Below, piece after piece: positions 42,502 through 51,244 of a stretch of DNA of 64,000 nt; the first letter of the stretch is position 1, and each line of letters starts with the position of its first letter. A program made the translations under genes and the position numbers. The DNA is from Marivivens sp. GTDB lineage: Bacteria; Pseudomonadota; Alphaproteobacteria; Rhodobacterales; Rhodobacteraceae. The notes under the pieces are model-generated. The model searched no databases, was not told the origin of the DNA, and saw only the letters and a list, made by a program, of their open reading frames with translations. The stretch lies in NCBI GenBank assembly GCA_024642115.1, contig JAHEBU010000002.1, positions 124,001 to 188,000 of the forward strand, written 5' to 3'.

Positions 42502-43818
42502 GTGCGATCACGACTTACCCTCGCTTTGCACGCGGCGCTTGAACGTCGCTTCCCCGAAAAACGACTCTTTCTGCGGTCCGACACCGAAACCCGCTTTATC
42601 CGGCTCAAATCCGAAACCCAGCTTCTGATCTGGAGTGCGGGAACGGTCGTGGTCGCCTGGACGATCATCGCCACGGCGATCCTGCTGATGGACAGCATCG
42701 GGTCGGGCAACTTCCGTGCGCAGGCGCAGCGCGACCAGTTCATCTATGAAAACCGGCTCAACGCCCTGTCCGACGAACGCGACGCCCGCGCTGCCGAGGC
42801 TGTGGCCGCCCAGCAGCGGTTCAGTTCGGCTCTTGATCAGATCTCGGTCATGCAGACCCAGCTTTTGCAGTCCGAGGAAAAGCGGCGCGAACTGGAAACC
42901 GGGATCGAGGTCATTCAGGCCACGCTGCGCCGGACCATGCAGGAACGCGAGGTTGCGCGGACACAGGCGCAAAACCTGACCGCCTCGATCAACGGGGATG
43001 GCACCGCGGCCGGCGCCCCGGCAAGTGCCGAGATGACCGATACGGTCGATCTGCTGTCCGCCGCCCTTGCCGATACGGCGGCCGAACGAGATACGGTCGC
43101 CGCTGACGCCCAGTTCGCGCTCGAACACGCCGCCGAGATGGAACAGCAGTTGAGCGACCTGCAAACACGCAACAACGAAATCTTTGGCCAACTCGAAGAT
43201 GCGATGACCGTCTCTGTGGAACCGCTCGACGCGATGTTCCGCGCCGCTGGAATGGACCCCGACCGGCTGATCAGCCAGATCCGGCGGGGCTATTCAGGCA
43301 CCGGCGGGCCGCTTACACCGATCGCGTTTTCGACCAAAGGGGCAGAGCCCGATCCCGACACGCTGCGGGCCAACGCGATCCTCGCCTCGCTCGACCGGAT
43401 CAACATGTACCGTATCGCGGCTGAAAAGATCCCGCTGGTCCTGCCCGTGCACAATGCCGTGCGCTACACCAGCCCGTTCGCCCGCCGTTGGGGCCGGATG
43501 CACGAAGGGCAGGATATGGCCGCCGCCATCGGCACACCCATCTACGCCTCGGCCGACGGGGTGGTCACATTTGCGGGATGGTCCTCGGGCTATGGTCGCC
43601 TGATCAAGATCCAGCACGACTTTGGCATCGAAACGCGCTATGGTCACCTCAACGCGATCCGCGTCGAGGTTGGTCAAAGGGTCTCGCGCGGGGACCGGAT
43701 CGGTGATATGGGGAATTCTGGCCGATCGACCGGTCCCCACCTGCATTATGAAATCCGCGTCAATGGGACGCCGGTCAACCCCATGAACTTCATCAGAGCT
43801 GGAAAAGATGTTTTCTAA
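42502..43818 (+). CDS. M23 family metallopeptidase (LytM-type)
   Basis: A 438-residue membrane-anchored peptidoglycan endopeptidase. Residues about 45-66 form a membrane helix, 70-220 a coiled coil (Q-R-D-Q-F-I-Y-E-N-R-L-N-A-L), and 325-432 the M23 domain with zinc ligands in H-E-G-Q-D (about 334) and H-L-H-Y-E-I (about 413). R-Y-G-H-L also fits. The start is GTG at 42502 with AAGGACG before it. Its 3' end overlaps the bactofilin gene by 11 bp. In several proteobacteria, M23 peptidases of this type work with the adjacent bactofilin to shape the cell. Confidence 0.95.
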   Translation: MRSRLTLALHAALERRFPEKRLFLRSDTETRFIRLKSETQLLIWSAGTVVVAWTIIATAILLMDSIGSGNFRAQAQRDQFIYENRLNALSDERDARAAEAVAAQQRFSSALDQISVMQTQLLQSEEKRRELETGIEVIQATLRRTMQEREVARTQAQNLTASINGDGTAAGAPASAEMTDTVDLLSAALADTAAERDTVAADAQFALEHAAEMEQQLSDLQTRNNEIFGQLEDAMTVSVEPLDAMFRAAGMDPDRLISQIRRGYSGTGGPLTPIAFSTKGAEPDPDTLRANAILASLDRINMYRIAAEKIPLVLPVHNAVRYTSPFARRWGRMHEGQDMAAAIGTPIYASADGVVTFAGWSSGYGRLIKIQHDFGIETRYGHLNAIRVEVGQRVSRGDRIGDMGNSGRSTGPHLHYEIRVNGTPVNPMNFIRAGKDVF

Positions 43819-44314
43819 GAGCAAAATCAACGAACCCGGCCCCAAGGCCGCTGACCCCACCCCCGCACCCGAGGCGACCAAGCCGTCCATGGGCGCTGCG
43901 CCGGATTACAAGACAGCCGCGCCCAAGGCAAAGCCGCCCGTGTCGATCCTGTCCTCTGACCTGCACGTCAAGGGCAATCTCAAGACCACCGGCGATATCC
44001 AGATCGAAGGTCAGGTCGACGGCGACATCCGCGCCCACCTTCTGACCGTGGGCGAAGGCGCCACCGTCAAGGGCGAGGTCGTGGCAGACGATGTGGTCGT
44101 CAATGGCCGGATCATCGGCCGGGTCCGCGGCCTCAAGGTCCGGCTCACCTCGACCGCGCGCGTCGAAGGCGACATCATCCACAAGACCATCGCCATCGAA
44201 TCGGGCGCCCATTTCGAAGGGTCGGTTCAGCGGCAGGACAACCCGCTGGAAACCACCGGGTCAGCCAAGCCGCGGATGCCCTCCGCGTCCACGGACGACG
44301 CGCCCAAGGTCTGA
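43808..44314 (+). CDS. Bactofilin
   Basis: A 168-residue bactofilin, a self-assembling beta-helical cytoskeletal protein. Residues 1-45 are a disordered Pro/Lys/Ala-rich tail. The core (about 46-145) has the repeated pattern L-H-V-K-G-N-L-K-T-T-G-D-I-Q-I-E-G-Q-V-D-G-D-I and A-T-V-K-G-E-V-V-A-D-D-V-V-V-N-G-R-I-I-G. The C-terminal tail is again disordered. The ATG lies inside the M23 gene (11-bp overlap), implying coupled translation and joint function. Confidence 0.95.
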   Translation: MFSKSKINEPGPKAADPTPAPEATKPSMGAAPDYKTAAPKAKPPVSILSSDLHVKGNLKTTGDIQIEGQVDGDIRAHLLTVGEGATVKGEVVADDVVVNGRIIGRVRGLKVRLTSTARVEGDIIHKTIAIESGAHFEGSVQRQDNPLETTGSAKPRMPSASTDDAPKV

Positions 44315-44341
44315 ACGGCCCAAGTGTTCTAATTTCATGCC

Positions 44342-44373
44342 GGGCGTCGGGTCGTTCCCGACGCCCGCTTTGT
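44342..44373 (+). terminator. Intrinsic terminator after the bactofilin gene
   Basis: GGGCGTCGGG (44342-44351) and CCCGACGCCC (44357-44366) form a perfect 10-bp stem with a TCGTT loop, followed by the T-rich GCTTTGTT. Confidence 0.75.
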
Positions 44374-44387
44374 TGAGGGACGCCAGG

Positions 44388-45152
44388 ATGCACTGGCCGC
44401 AATATCCCGAACTCTGGCCTTTGTGGGCGCTGGCGACCTTTGCCGTGCTTCCGTCCCTCATTCCGGCCCGCAAGGGGCTGGCCCGGTTCAAGGCCCTGAC
44501 CGATCCCCGCGCGCGCGCCAGTGGCTATCTGCGGATGCTGCTGTTTTCCATGATGATGTTCGGTGCGTTCGGGCTGATCCTGACCAACGAGCTGTACCAT
44601 GTGACAGCGGTCCGCTGGATGCCCTATAACTTCCTTTTGCTGCGCGACGACTTTGTCGCGCACCTTGCGCCGTTCCTGACAGGCGTCGCCATCGGGCTGG
44701 CGCTCTTGATACCGATCTTCCTCCTGCTCAATCAAAACAGGCGAAAACGCGGGGCCAAGCCGGCTCCCCGCCATGTGGCCGAGATGACCGACCGGATCAG
44801 TCCACTGATGCCCCGCACTTTTGGCGAACGGTGCTGGGTCGCGCTGATCTCGATCAATGCCGGAATATCCGAGGAAATCTTCTTTCGGCTGGCCCTGCCG
44901 CTCCTGTTCCTGACGGTCACCGACAATGGCTGGCTGGCGATGCTGCTGGCGACCGCCGTCTTCGGTCTGGTTCACATTTATCAAGGCTGGCTTGGGGTCG
45001 TGATGACGTTCTGCATCGGCGGTGCGCTCGCCCTCATCTACATTGCGACGGGGCACCTCTGGATCGCCATGCTGGTCCACGCGCTGTTCGACCTCAACGC
45101 ATTAGTGCTGCGCCCGTGGCTCAAAACCCGGGCCACGCCCGCCCCCGCATGA
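44388..45152 (+). CDS. CPBP family intramembrane glutamic endopeptidase
   Basis: A 254-residue polytopic membrane protein of the CPBP/ABI (Rce1-like) family. The catalytic motifs are S-E-E-I-F-F-R (Glu-Glu about 162-163), F-G-L-V-H-I-Y-Q-G (His about 195) and H-A-L-F-D-L-N (about 230). These lie in three of about seven hydrophobic helices. Substrates are unknown. GAGGGA stands before the ATG at 44388. Its stop overlaps the next start by 4 bp (ATGA). Confidence 0.9.
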   Translation: MHWPQYPELWPLWALATFAVLPSLIPARKGLARFKALTDPRARASGYLRMLLFSMMMFGAFGLILTNELYHVTAVRWMPYNFLLLRDDFVAHLAPFLTGVAIGLALLIPIFLLLNQNRRKRGAKPAPRHVAEMTDRISPLMPRTFGERCWVALISINAGISEEIFFRLALPLLFLTVTDNGWLAMLLATAVFGLVHIYQGWLGVVMTFCIGGALALIYIATGHLWIAMLVHALFDLNALVLRPWLKTRATPAPA

Positions 45153-45748
45153 CGCCCGCCGCCCTCAAGGACCGACTGATCCTCACCCCGGTCCTGCCGG
45201 GACTCAGCCTTTACCTCGCCCATCCGGGCAGCAGGCTCGGGCGGCTCAGACACACCCCCTACTGGGCCTATGCCTGGGCCGGGGGGCTGGTGCTGGCGCG
45301 GCACCTACAGGCACATCCCGCCACCGTGCAGGGGGCACGGGTCGTTGACCTTGGGGCAGGCTCCGGCCTTGTCGGCATCGCGGCAGCGCAGGCGGGGGCG
45401 GCCTCGGTTCTGGCCATCGACAGCGACCGCAACGCAGGCGCGGCGATGCGGCTGAACGCGGCGGCCAACGGCGTGAGGCTCGCCATTCGCACCTCAGACC
45501 CGCTCGACGAACCGCCCCCACCCTGCGACATCCTGCTGGCAGGCGACGTCTTTTATGACGCCGCCTTGGCAGAGCGGGCGCTGAAATTCCTGAACAGATG
45601 CCACGGCGCGGGGATCACCGTCCTGATTGGGGACCCGGGGCGCAGCCCCCTGCCCCGCGCGGCGCTTGTCCCTGTCGCGACATACAATGTGGCCGACATG
45701 GGCACGACCCGGACCAACCCCGCGACGGTCTATTCGGTGGGATCGTAA
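45149..45748 (+). CDS. Class I SAM-dependent methyltransferase, ETF-beta lysine methyltransferase-like
   Basis: A 199-residue methyltransferase. The AdoMet motif V-V-D-L-G-A-G-S-G-L-V-G-I-A-A (about 65-79) and A-I-D-S-D are clear. D-I-L-L-A-G-D-V-F-Y-D (about 127-137) and the early P-Y-W-A-Y-A-W-A-G-G segment resemble the bacterial ETF-beta-KMT/METTL20 group, which methylates electron-transfer flavoprotein; that substrate is an inference. It overlaps the CPBP gene upstream by 4 bp and, tail to tail, the DUF2189 gene by 19 bp. Confidence 0.85.
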   Translation: MTPAALKDRLILTPVLPGLSLYLAHPGSRLGRLRHTPYWAYAWAGGLVLARHLQAHPATVQGARVVDLGAGSGLVGIAAAQAGAASVLAIDSDRNAGAAMRLNAAANGVRLAIRTSDPLDEPPPPCDILLAGDVFYDAALAERALKFLNRCHGAGITVLIGDPGRSPLPRAALVPVATYNVADMGTTRTNPATVYSVGS

Positions 45749-46503
45749 AGCGCGCGTCGGTACAGATGCCAGGTCGCATGACCAAAGACGGGCCAGACGA
45801 ACAACAGACCCAGAAACCACGGGATCAGGGCCAGCATCGTCCCCCCCGCAATCACCAGCGCCCAGATCAGCATGACGCCCGGATTGGCCATGACCACCCG
45901 CAGGCTGGTCAGCATGGCGGTGACAAAGTCGACCTCGTGCTCCAGCATCATCGGCAGGCTCACGCAGGTGAGGGAAAACAGGACCAGCGCCAACACCCCC
46001 CCGACCGCCAGCTCCACCACCGCCACCCGCAGGCCAAGGGGGGACAGGATCGCCCCGGTTGCGGTCTGAAAGACCGGGATCGGATGCAGACCCACCATCA
46101 GGGCAAAGATCATATGGGCCAAGAATGTCCAGAACAGGACATAGATCACGATGACCGCCCCCGCCCACGGGATCTGACGCCCCCGCTCGGCCCAGACGAC
46201 GCCCAGAACGGCGGCCCAGTCGAGCGGCTCGTCATCCTCGATCCGGCGACTGACCTCGTAAAGGCCCACGGCGGCAAAAGGGGCGGCAAGGGGAAAGGCC
46301 AGACTGATGGTCAACGTCCATGTGACAGCCCCCGCCCCCAGCCAGATCAGGACAAAGCCCACAACGACATAGACCGCCGAAAAGAACAGGCCGAACTGTG
46401 GGGCAGCGCGAAAATCCCACAACCCGTCCTTCAACGCGGCCCAAAGCTCGGGCAGGGTGACACGGGCGATCTGCGGCACGACACTGGGGGCTGGATGATC
46501 CAT
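45730..46503 (-). CDS. DUF2189 integral membrane protein
   Basis: A 257-residue DUF2189 (COG5473) membrane protein with about six helices. Family segments are L-P-E-L-W-A-A-L-x-D-G-x-x-D-F near the start, P-F-A-A-V-G-L-Y-E-V-S-R-R-I-E-D-D-E-P-L-D-W, and W-P-V-F-G-H-A-T-W-H-L-Y-R-R-A-L at the end. The start ATG has no Shine-Dalgarno; it follows a run of C. An FNR-type box centred 42 bp upstream fits a class II promoter giving a leaderless mRNA. Function unknown; the family has been linked to anaerobic regulons. Confidence 0.88.
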   Translation of the reverse strand: MDHPAPSVVPQIARVTLPELWAALKDGLWDFRAAPQFGLFFSAVYVVVGFVLIWLGAGAVTWTLTISLAFPLAAPFAAVGLYEVSRRIEDDEPLDWAAVLGVVWAERGRQIPWAGAVIVIYVLFWTFLAHMIFALMVGLHPIPVFQTATGAILSPLGLRVAVVELAVGGVLALVLFSLTCVSLPMMLEHEVDFVTAMLTSLRVVMANPGVMLIWALVIAGGTMLALIPWFLGLLFVWPVFGHATWHLYRRALYDPTE

Positions 46504-46538
46504 GGGGGGATCGTGACACAGCGACGGGGACCCAGCCC

Positions 46539-46552
46539 TTGATCTGAGTCAA
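46539..46552. promoter_or_regulatory. FNR/FnrL-type box before the DUF2189 gene
   Basis: TTGAT-CTGA-GTCAA matches the relaxed FNR/Dnr consensus TTGAY-N4-RTCAA. Its centre lies 42 bp upstream of the DUF2189 start codon in a 64-bp gap. Confidence 0.65.
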
Positions 46553-46567
46553 GGTGCGAAAGCTGGA

Positions 46568-47695
46568 TCAATCCTCGGCGTTGGCATCCGCGCGGCTCTT
46601 GCCCGCGACATCCTGCGCCAACGTGGCGGCCATGAATGCGTCCAGATCGCCGTCCAGCACGCCACCCGTATCAGACGTTTCGTAGTTGGTGCGCAGATCC
46701 TTGACCATCTGATAGGGCTGCAGAACGTAGGACCGGATCTGGTTGCCCCAGCCCGCATCGCCCTTGTTCTCGTGCTGCTCGTTGATGACGGCGTTGCGCA
46801 TGTCCAACTCGCGCTGATACAGGCGGGATTTCAACGCGTTCATCGCCACTTCGCGGTTCTGGTGCTGCGACTTCATCGAACTGGTGGTGACAATCCCGGT
46901 GGGGATGTGGGTGATCCGCACGGCCGAGTCCGTCGTGTTGACGTGCTGGCCACCGGCACCGGACGACCGATAGGTATCGATGCGGATATCGCTGGGGTTG
47001 ATCTCGATCTCGATATTGTCGTCCACCACCGGATAGACCCAGACAGCAGAAAACGAGGTCTGGCGTTTGTCCGCCGACCCGAACGGAGACATGCGGACCA
47101 ACCGGTGCACGCCGCTTTCGGATTTCAGCCAGCCATAGGCGTTGGGGCCGCTGATCTTGTAGGTGGCCGATTTGATGCCAACCTCTTCACCGGGGCTCTC
47201 GGCCTGCAACTCGACCTTGTAGCCATGCTTTTCCGCCCAGCGGATATACATCCGGGCCAGCATCTGCGCCCAGTCGTTGCTCTCGGTGCCGCCGGCGCCT
47301 GCGTTGATCTCGACAAAAGTATCGTTGCCATCGGCCTCGCCGTTCAGCAGGGCCTCGAGTTCCTTCTGGGCGGCACTTTCCTTGAGAACCTTTAACGCGG
47401 CCTCGGCCTCGGCCACGACCTCGGTATCGTCCTCCATCTCGCCCAGTTCGATCAGGTCGACGTTATCCTTCAGATCGCGGGCGATGGCATCGTAGTTGGC
47501 CATGGCATCGACCAGCATCTGACGCTCGCGCATCAGCTTCTGGGCGGCGGCAGGATCGTTCCACAGGTTCGGGTCCTCGACCTTGGCGTTGAATTCCTCA
47601 AGGCGGTAAGGGGCCGTCTCGCGGTCCATCCGCTGACCCAAAAGGGACAGGGATTTCTCAATGGCGGCAATCAGGGTCTGCGTCTCGGCGCGCAT
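46568..47695 (-). CDS. prfB: Peptide chain release factor 2
   Basis: A 375-residue RF2, which releases peptides at UGA and UAA. It has the codon-reading S-P-F (in R-M-S-P-F-G) and the catalytic G-A-G-G-Q-H-V-N-T-T-D-S-A-V-R (GGQ about 246-248). The reading frame is continuous, with no internal stop near codon 25. The autoregulatory +1 frameshift of enterobacterial prfB is therefore absent, as is usual in alphaproteobacteria. It lies 152 bp downstream of mrcA on the same strand, with two palindromic repeats in between. Confidence 0.97.
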   Translation of the reverse strand: MRAETQTLIAAIEKSLSLLGQRMDRETAPYRLEEFNAKVEDPNLWNDPAAAQKLMRERQMLVDAMANYDAIARDLKDNVDLIELGEMEDDTEVVAEAEAALKVLKESAAQKELEALLNGEADGNDTFVEINAGAGGTESNDWAQMLARMYIRWAEKHGYKVELQAESPGEEVGIKSATYKISGPNAYGWLKSESGVHRLVRMSPFGSADKRQTSFSAVWVYPVVDDNIEIEINPSDIRIDTYRSSGAGGQHVNTTDSAVRITHIPTGIVTTSSMKSQHQNREVAMNALKSRLYQRELDMRNAVINEQHENKGDAGWGNQIRSYVLQPYQMVKDLRTNYETSDTGGVLDGDLDAFMAATLAQDVAGKSRADANAED

Positions 47696-47772
47696 GGGTC
47701 AGGGTCCGGCTGTTCACGGGTTTCGGGGGGTGATAGCGCAGGGCGGTTTGGGTCACAAGCGGGCAGGTGCAA

Positions 47773-47790
47773 GGTGGGTTTCAACCCGCC
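47773..47790. repeat. 18-bp palindromic repeat, copy 5
   Basis: GGTGGGTT-TC-AACCCGCC between mrcA and prfB. Confidence 0.8.
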
Positions 47791-47803
47791 CGCCCGACTG
47801 TGC

Positions 47804-47849
47804 GAACGGTCAAGGTAGGGTGGGTGCAAACCCACCGACCAGACCGTTC
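47804..47849. repeat. 18-bp palindromic repeat, copy 6, inside a larger hairpin
   Basis: GGTGGGT-GCA-AACCCACC (47819-47836) is nested inside outer arms GAACGGTC (47804-47811) and GACCGTTC (47842-47849). This makes a long two-step stem that ends on the mrcA stop codon. It may reduce read-through into prfB. Confidence 0.75.
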
Positions 47850-50400
47850 AGTACAATCCGCCCGACGACAGCGACCCGAACGACGCCTTGGGGCCGACGG
47901 TGACAGTCTGGCCGGTGGTCGTCTGCACCTGCTGGGCGGGGCGCGGTACCTCGTCAAACAGGGGCAGGTCAGCCGCCATCGCATAGCCCCCGTCAAACGT
48001 GATGCCAAAGATCGGATCTTCGTTCGGGCGGAAACATTCGCGCTGGACGTTCGACCCACTGGCATCATCGGGCAGACGGGCACCCGAAAAGCGGTCGATG
48101 TTGATGAACTGACAGTCGGCAGGCACCTTGAACGGGCCACCGCCATAAGACTTGATCGCCTCTTCCATGAACCGCTGGAACACCGGGCCGCACATTGACG
48201 ACCCATAGGCGCTGCGGCCCATGGTGCGGGGCGTGTCATAGCCGATGTAGCAGCCCGCCACGATGTTCGACGAAAAGCCAATGAACCACACGTCCTTGGC
48301 ATCGTTGGTGGTGCCGGTCTTGCCCGCGATGGGAACCGGCAGGTTGATGACACCGGCGGCGGTGCCGCGCTGGACAACCCCCTGCATCATCGAGGTGAGC
48401 TGGTAGGCCGTGATCGCATTCATGATGCGCTCGCGGTTGGACTGGATCTGCGGCGCCTGCCCCTCGGGCAGGTTCAGGTCCGAACAGTCGGTGCAGGTGC
48501 GCTGGTCATGGCGATAGACGGTATGGCCAAACCGGTCCTGCACCCGGTCCACCAGCGTCGGCTCGACCCGCTCACCACCATTGGCAAATTCGGCATAGGC
48601 GGCGACCATCTTGAACAGGGTCGTCTCTTGGGCACCCAGCGAATTGGCAAGGACCGGCTGCAAATGGTCATAGACGCCAAACCGCTCGGCATATTCACCG
48701 ACCACATCCATGCCAACTTCCATCGCCAGACGGATGGTCATCAGGTTGCGCGACTGTTCGATCCCGGTTCGCAGGGGGGTCGGGCCATAATAGCGGTTCG
48801 ACGAATTTTCCGGACGCCACACGCCCTGCGGCGTGTCGATCTCGATAGGCGCGTCCACGACGATCGTGGCGGGGGTGTATCCACTATCCAAGGCCGAGGC
48901 ATAGACGAACGGCTTGAACGCCGACCCCGGCTGGCGGCGGGCCTGCGTGGCGCGGTTGAACACCGAGGACTGGTAGGAAAATCCGCCCTGCATGGCGATG
49001 ACCCGACCGTTGTCCACGTCCATCGCCATAAAGCCGCCTTCGACCTCGGGCACTTGGCGCAGGGTCCAGCGGATGAACGCGCCATCGCTGTCCTGCGTCA
49101 TCCGGCGGACCAGCACGACCTGACCCACCTCGAAATTGTCGGCAAACGACCCGCGCAGCCAGTCGATATCCTTGCGCGGCACGACCTGCGGCTCCTCGGC
49201 CGTTTCGGTCACGCCCTCGACGCCGATCTTCATCTCCTGATTGCCCACATCCAGCACCACGGCGGGATACCATGTGCCTTTGAGAGTGATGTCGCGGGGG
49301 ACATCCACCTTGGACAGGGCATCGCGCCACTGGGCCTCGTCGGCCAGCGCCTCGACCGGGATGGTCTTGCCAGTACCGCGCCAGCGGCCAATGCCACGGT
49401 CGTAATCCTCCAGCGCCTGTTGCAGCGAATGGGCCGCCACGACCTGCAATTCGGGGTCGATGGTGGCGCGGATCGACAGACCGCCGCTAAAGAATTCGTC
49501 CTCGCCAAAGTTCTGGCTTAGCTGGCGGCGGATTTCATCGGTGAAATAGTCGCGGGGTGGCAGGGTCGACCGGAAACTCTCGTATTCGCCGCCCTGCACG
49601 GATTTGAGCGGACTGTTGCGCTCGGTCTCGTAGACGGCATCGGTGATATAGCCGTTCTCGTGCATCTCGCGCAGGGTGTTGTTGCGCCAGAATACGGCCT
49701 GATCGCGGTCGCGGACGGGGTGGCGGTTGCTGGGCGACTTGGGGAGAGAGGCCAGATAGGCGGCCTCGCCTGCGGTCAGGTCCGACAACGGCTTGTTGAA
49801 ATAGGTGAGCGCTGCGGCGGTCACGCCATAGGAATTCTGGCCCAGGAAAATCTCGTTCAGGTACAGCTCAAGGATCTTGTCCTTGGTCATCGCCTTTTCG
49901 ATCCGGGTGGCGAGGATGATTTCCTTGATCTTGCGCTCGATGCCCCGCATCCCGTCGCGCGACCCGTCCAGCAGAAAGTTCTTCATCACCTGTTGGGTGA
50001 TGGTCGATGCGCCACGCACCTCGCCGCCCCGGCTGCGGACCGCCTCGAATGCAGCGGCGGCAATGCCTCGGGCGTCAAAACCGTGGTGCTGATAGAAATT
50101 CTTGTCCTCGGCGGAGATGAACGCCTGCTTGACCAGATCGGGGATCTCGTCGATGGGCGTGAACAGACGGCGCTCGGTGGCGAATTCGTCGATTATCTGA
50201 CCTTCGCCGGAATAGATGCGGCTGATCGTCTTGGGGGTGTACTGGGCCAGCACGTCATACGACGGCAGGTCGCGGCCATACATATAGAACACGCCGCCCA
50301 CGGTCAGCGCCATCATGGCAAGGCCAAGGGTCAGCATCGAAAAGATGCCCCCGAAAAACGAAAAGACAAAGCGCAGCACGGGTCCGGACACCTTTCTCAA
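47848..50400 (-). CDS. mrcA: Penicillin-binding protein 1A
   Basis: An 850-residue class A PBP. Residues about 12-38 form the membrane anchor. The glycosyltransferase domain (about 60-235) has the catalytic S-A-E-D-K-N-F-Y-Q-H-H-G-F-D and G-A-S-T-I-T-Q-Q motifs. The transpeptidase has P-G-S-A-F-K-P-F (SxxK, about 490), S-R-N (SxN) and K-T-G-T-T-N-D (KTG, about 693). An OB-like insert sits between. Length is typical of PBP1a. The upstream gap (50401-50534) holds a CCGCAATTGCGG palindrome. Confidence 0.97.
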   Translation of the reverse strand: MRKVSGPVLRFVFSFFGGIFSMLTLGLAMMALTVGGVFYMYGRDLPSYDVLAQYTPKTISRIYSGEGQIIDEFATERRLFTPIDEIPDLVKQAFISAEDKNFYQHHGFDARGIAAAAFEAVRSRGGEVRGASTITQQVMKNFLLDGSRDGMRGIERKIKEIILATRIEKAMTKDKILELYLNEIFLGQNSYGVTAAALTYFNKPLSDLTAGEAAYLASLPKSPSNRHPVRDRDQAVFWRNNTLREMHENGYITDAVYETERNSPLKSVQGGEYESFRSTLPPRDYFTDEIRRQLSQNFGEDEFFSGGLSIRATIDPELQVVAAHSLQQALEDYDRGIGRWRGTGKTIPVEALADEAQWRDALSKVDVPRDITLKGTWYPAVVLDVGNQEMKIGVEGVTETAEEPQVVPRKDIDWLRGSFADNFEVGQVVLVRRMTQDSDGAFIRWTLRQVPEVEGGFMAMDVDNGRVIAMQGGFSYQSSVFNRATQARRQPGSAFKPFVYASALDSGYTPATIVVDAPIEIDTPQGVWRPENSSNRYYGPTPLRTGIEQSRNLMTIRLAMEVGMDVVGEYAERFGVYDHLQPVLANSLGAQETTLFKMVAAYAEFANGGERVEPTLVDRVQDRFGHTVYRHDQRTCTDCSDLNLPEGQAPQIQSNRERIMNAITAYQLTSMMQGVVQRGTAAGVINLPVPIAGKTGTTNDAKDVWFIGFSSNIVAGCYIGYDTPRTMGRSAYGSSMCGPVFQRFMEEAIKSYGGGPFKVPADCQFINIDRFSGARLPDDASGSNVQRECFRPNEDPIFGITFDGGYAMAADLPLFDEVPRPAQQVQTTTGQTVTVGPKASFGSLSSGGLY

Positions 50401-50469
50401 AGTGACCTGCTTATAGGCATCGTTGGCGGAATGGTCAAAAGACGATTGGCGCAGATCGGCTTAACCTTG

Positions 50470-50481
50470 CCGCAATTGCGG
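50470..50481. promoter_or_regulatory. 12-bp perfect palindrome between mrcA and a methyltransferase gene
   Basis: CCGCAATTGCGG in the divergent gap, 70 bp from the mrcA start and 54 bp from the methyltransferase start. It could be a shared operator; no regulator is assigned. Confidence 0.35.
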
Positions 50482-50534
50482 TCACGTCCGGGTGAGGGGT
50501 TGCGTCGCAGGGGGCGCGGGCGCATCTGGACGGC

Positions 50535-51167
50535 ATGAGCAGCCCCAACGACATCCTCGACACCTACCAGCGGGTCGGCCCGAAATGGGCCGAAGTGCGG
50601 GACCGGCGGTTGTTTGAAAAACGGTGGCTCGACCGGATGCTGTCGCACACACCGCTGCATGCGGACCGGCGGCGGGTGCTGGATCTGGGGTGCGGGGCGG
50701 GACGACCCATCGCCACCTACCTGACCGAACGGGGGGCACGGGTAACAGGGGTCGACGGGGCGGCCAGCATGATCGAGGTCTTCCAGCGGGTCCTGCCCGG
50801 CGTGCGGGCCATCCACGCAGACATGCGGGGGCTGACGCTGGGGGAACCCTTTGACGCGATCCTTGCCTGGAACAGCTTCTTTCACCTTTCGCCCGACGAC
50901 CAGCGGGCCATGTTCAGCACGTTTTCCACCCACGCCGCCCCGAGGGCGGTGCTGATGTTCACCTCCGGCCCCTCGGCCAGCGTGGCAATCGGGCAGGTCG
51001 AGGGCGAACCGGTCTACCACTCCTCGCTCGACCCCGCCGAATACCGGGCGCTGCTGGCCGACCACGGGTTTCAGGAACTGGCCTTTGTCCCCGAAGACCC
51101 CGACTGCAACGGACACTCGGTCTGGCTGGCGCGGTTCGTCGGGCGCGCAGCCTCCGGACTGTCCTGA
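50535..51167 (+). CDS. Class I SAM-dependent methyltransferase
   Basis: A 210-residue methyltransferase with the AdoMet-binding motif V-L-D-L-G-C-G-A-G-R-P-I-A (about 49-61), V-T-G-V-D-G-A (70-76), and D-A-I-L-A-W-N-S-F-F-H-L (about 110-121). The N-terminal Y-Q-R-V-G-P-K-W-A-E-V-R is typical of a small-molecule methyltransferase group. The substrate is unknown. The ATG at 50535 lacks a strong ribosome binding site. Confidence 0.88.
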   Translation: MSSPNDILDTYQRVGPKWAEVRDRRLFEKRWLDRMLSHTPLHADRRRVLDLGCGAGRPIATYLTERGARVTGVDGAASMIEVFQRVLPGVRAIHADMRGLTLGEPFDAILAWNSFFHLSPDDQRAMFSTFSTHAAPRAVLMFTSGPSASVAIGQVEGEPVYHSSLDPAEYRALLADHGFQELAFVPEDPDCNGHSVWLARFVGRAASGLS

Positions 51168-51244
51168 CAGCTTGACAGAGGCGGTCCGGCGGCGCCCAAT
51201 CGGGACATTGCAGCGACACGGTCATCAAGCGACAAGGCCATTTC

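Noticed and set aside
46568-47695. Programmed frameshift in prfB
   Set aside because: The frame is continuous from ATG to the GGQ domain and beyond, with no internal TGA.
3500-47836. The repeated GGTGGGTT palindromes as CRISPR repeats
   Set aside because: They are single copies or pairs at distant sites with no regular spacers and no cas genes.
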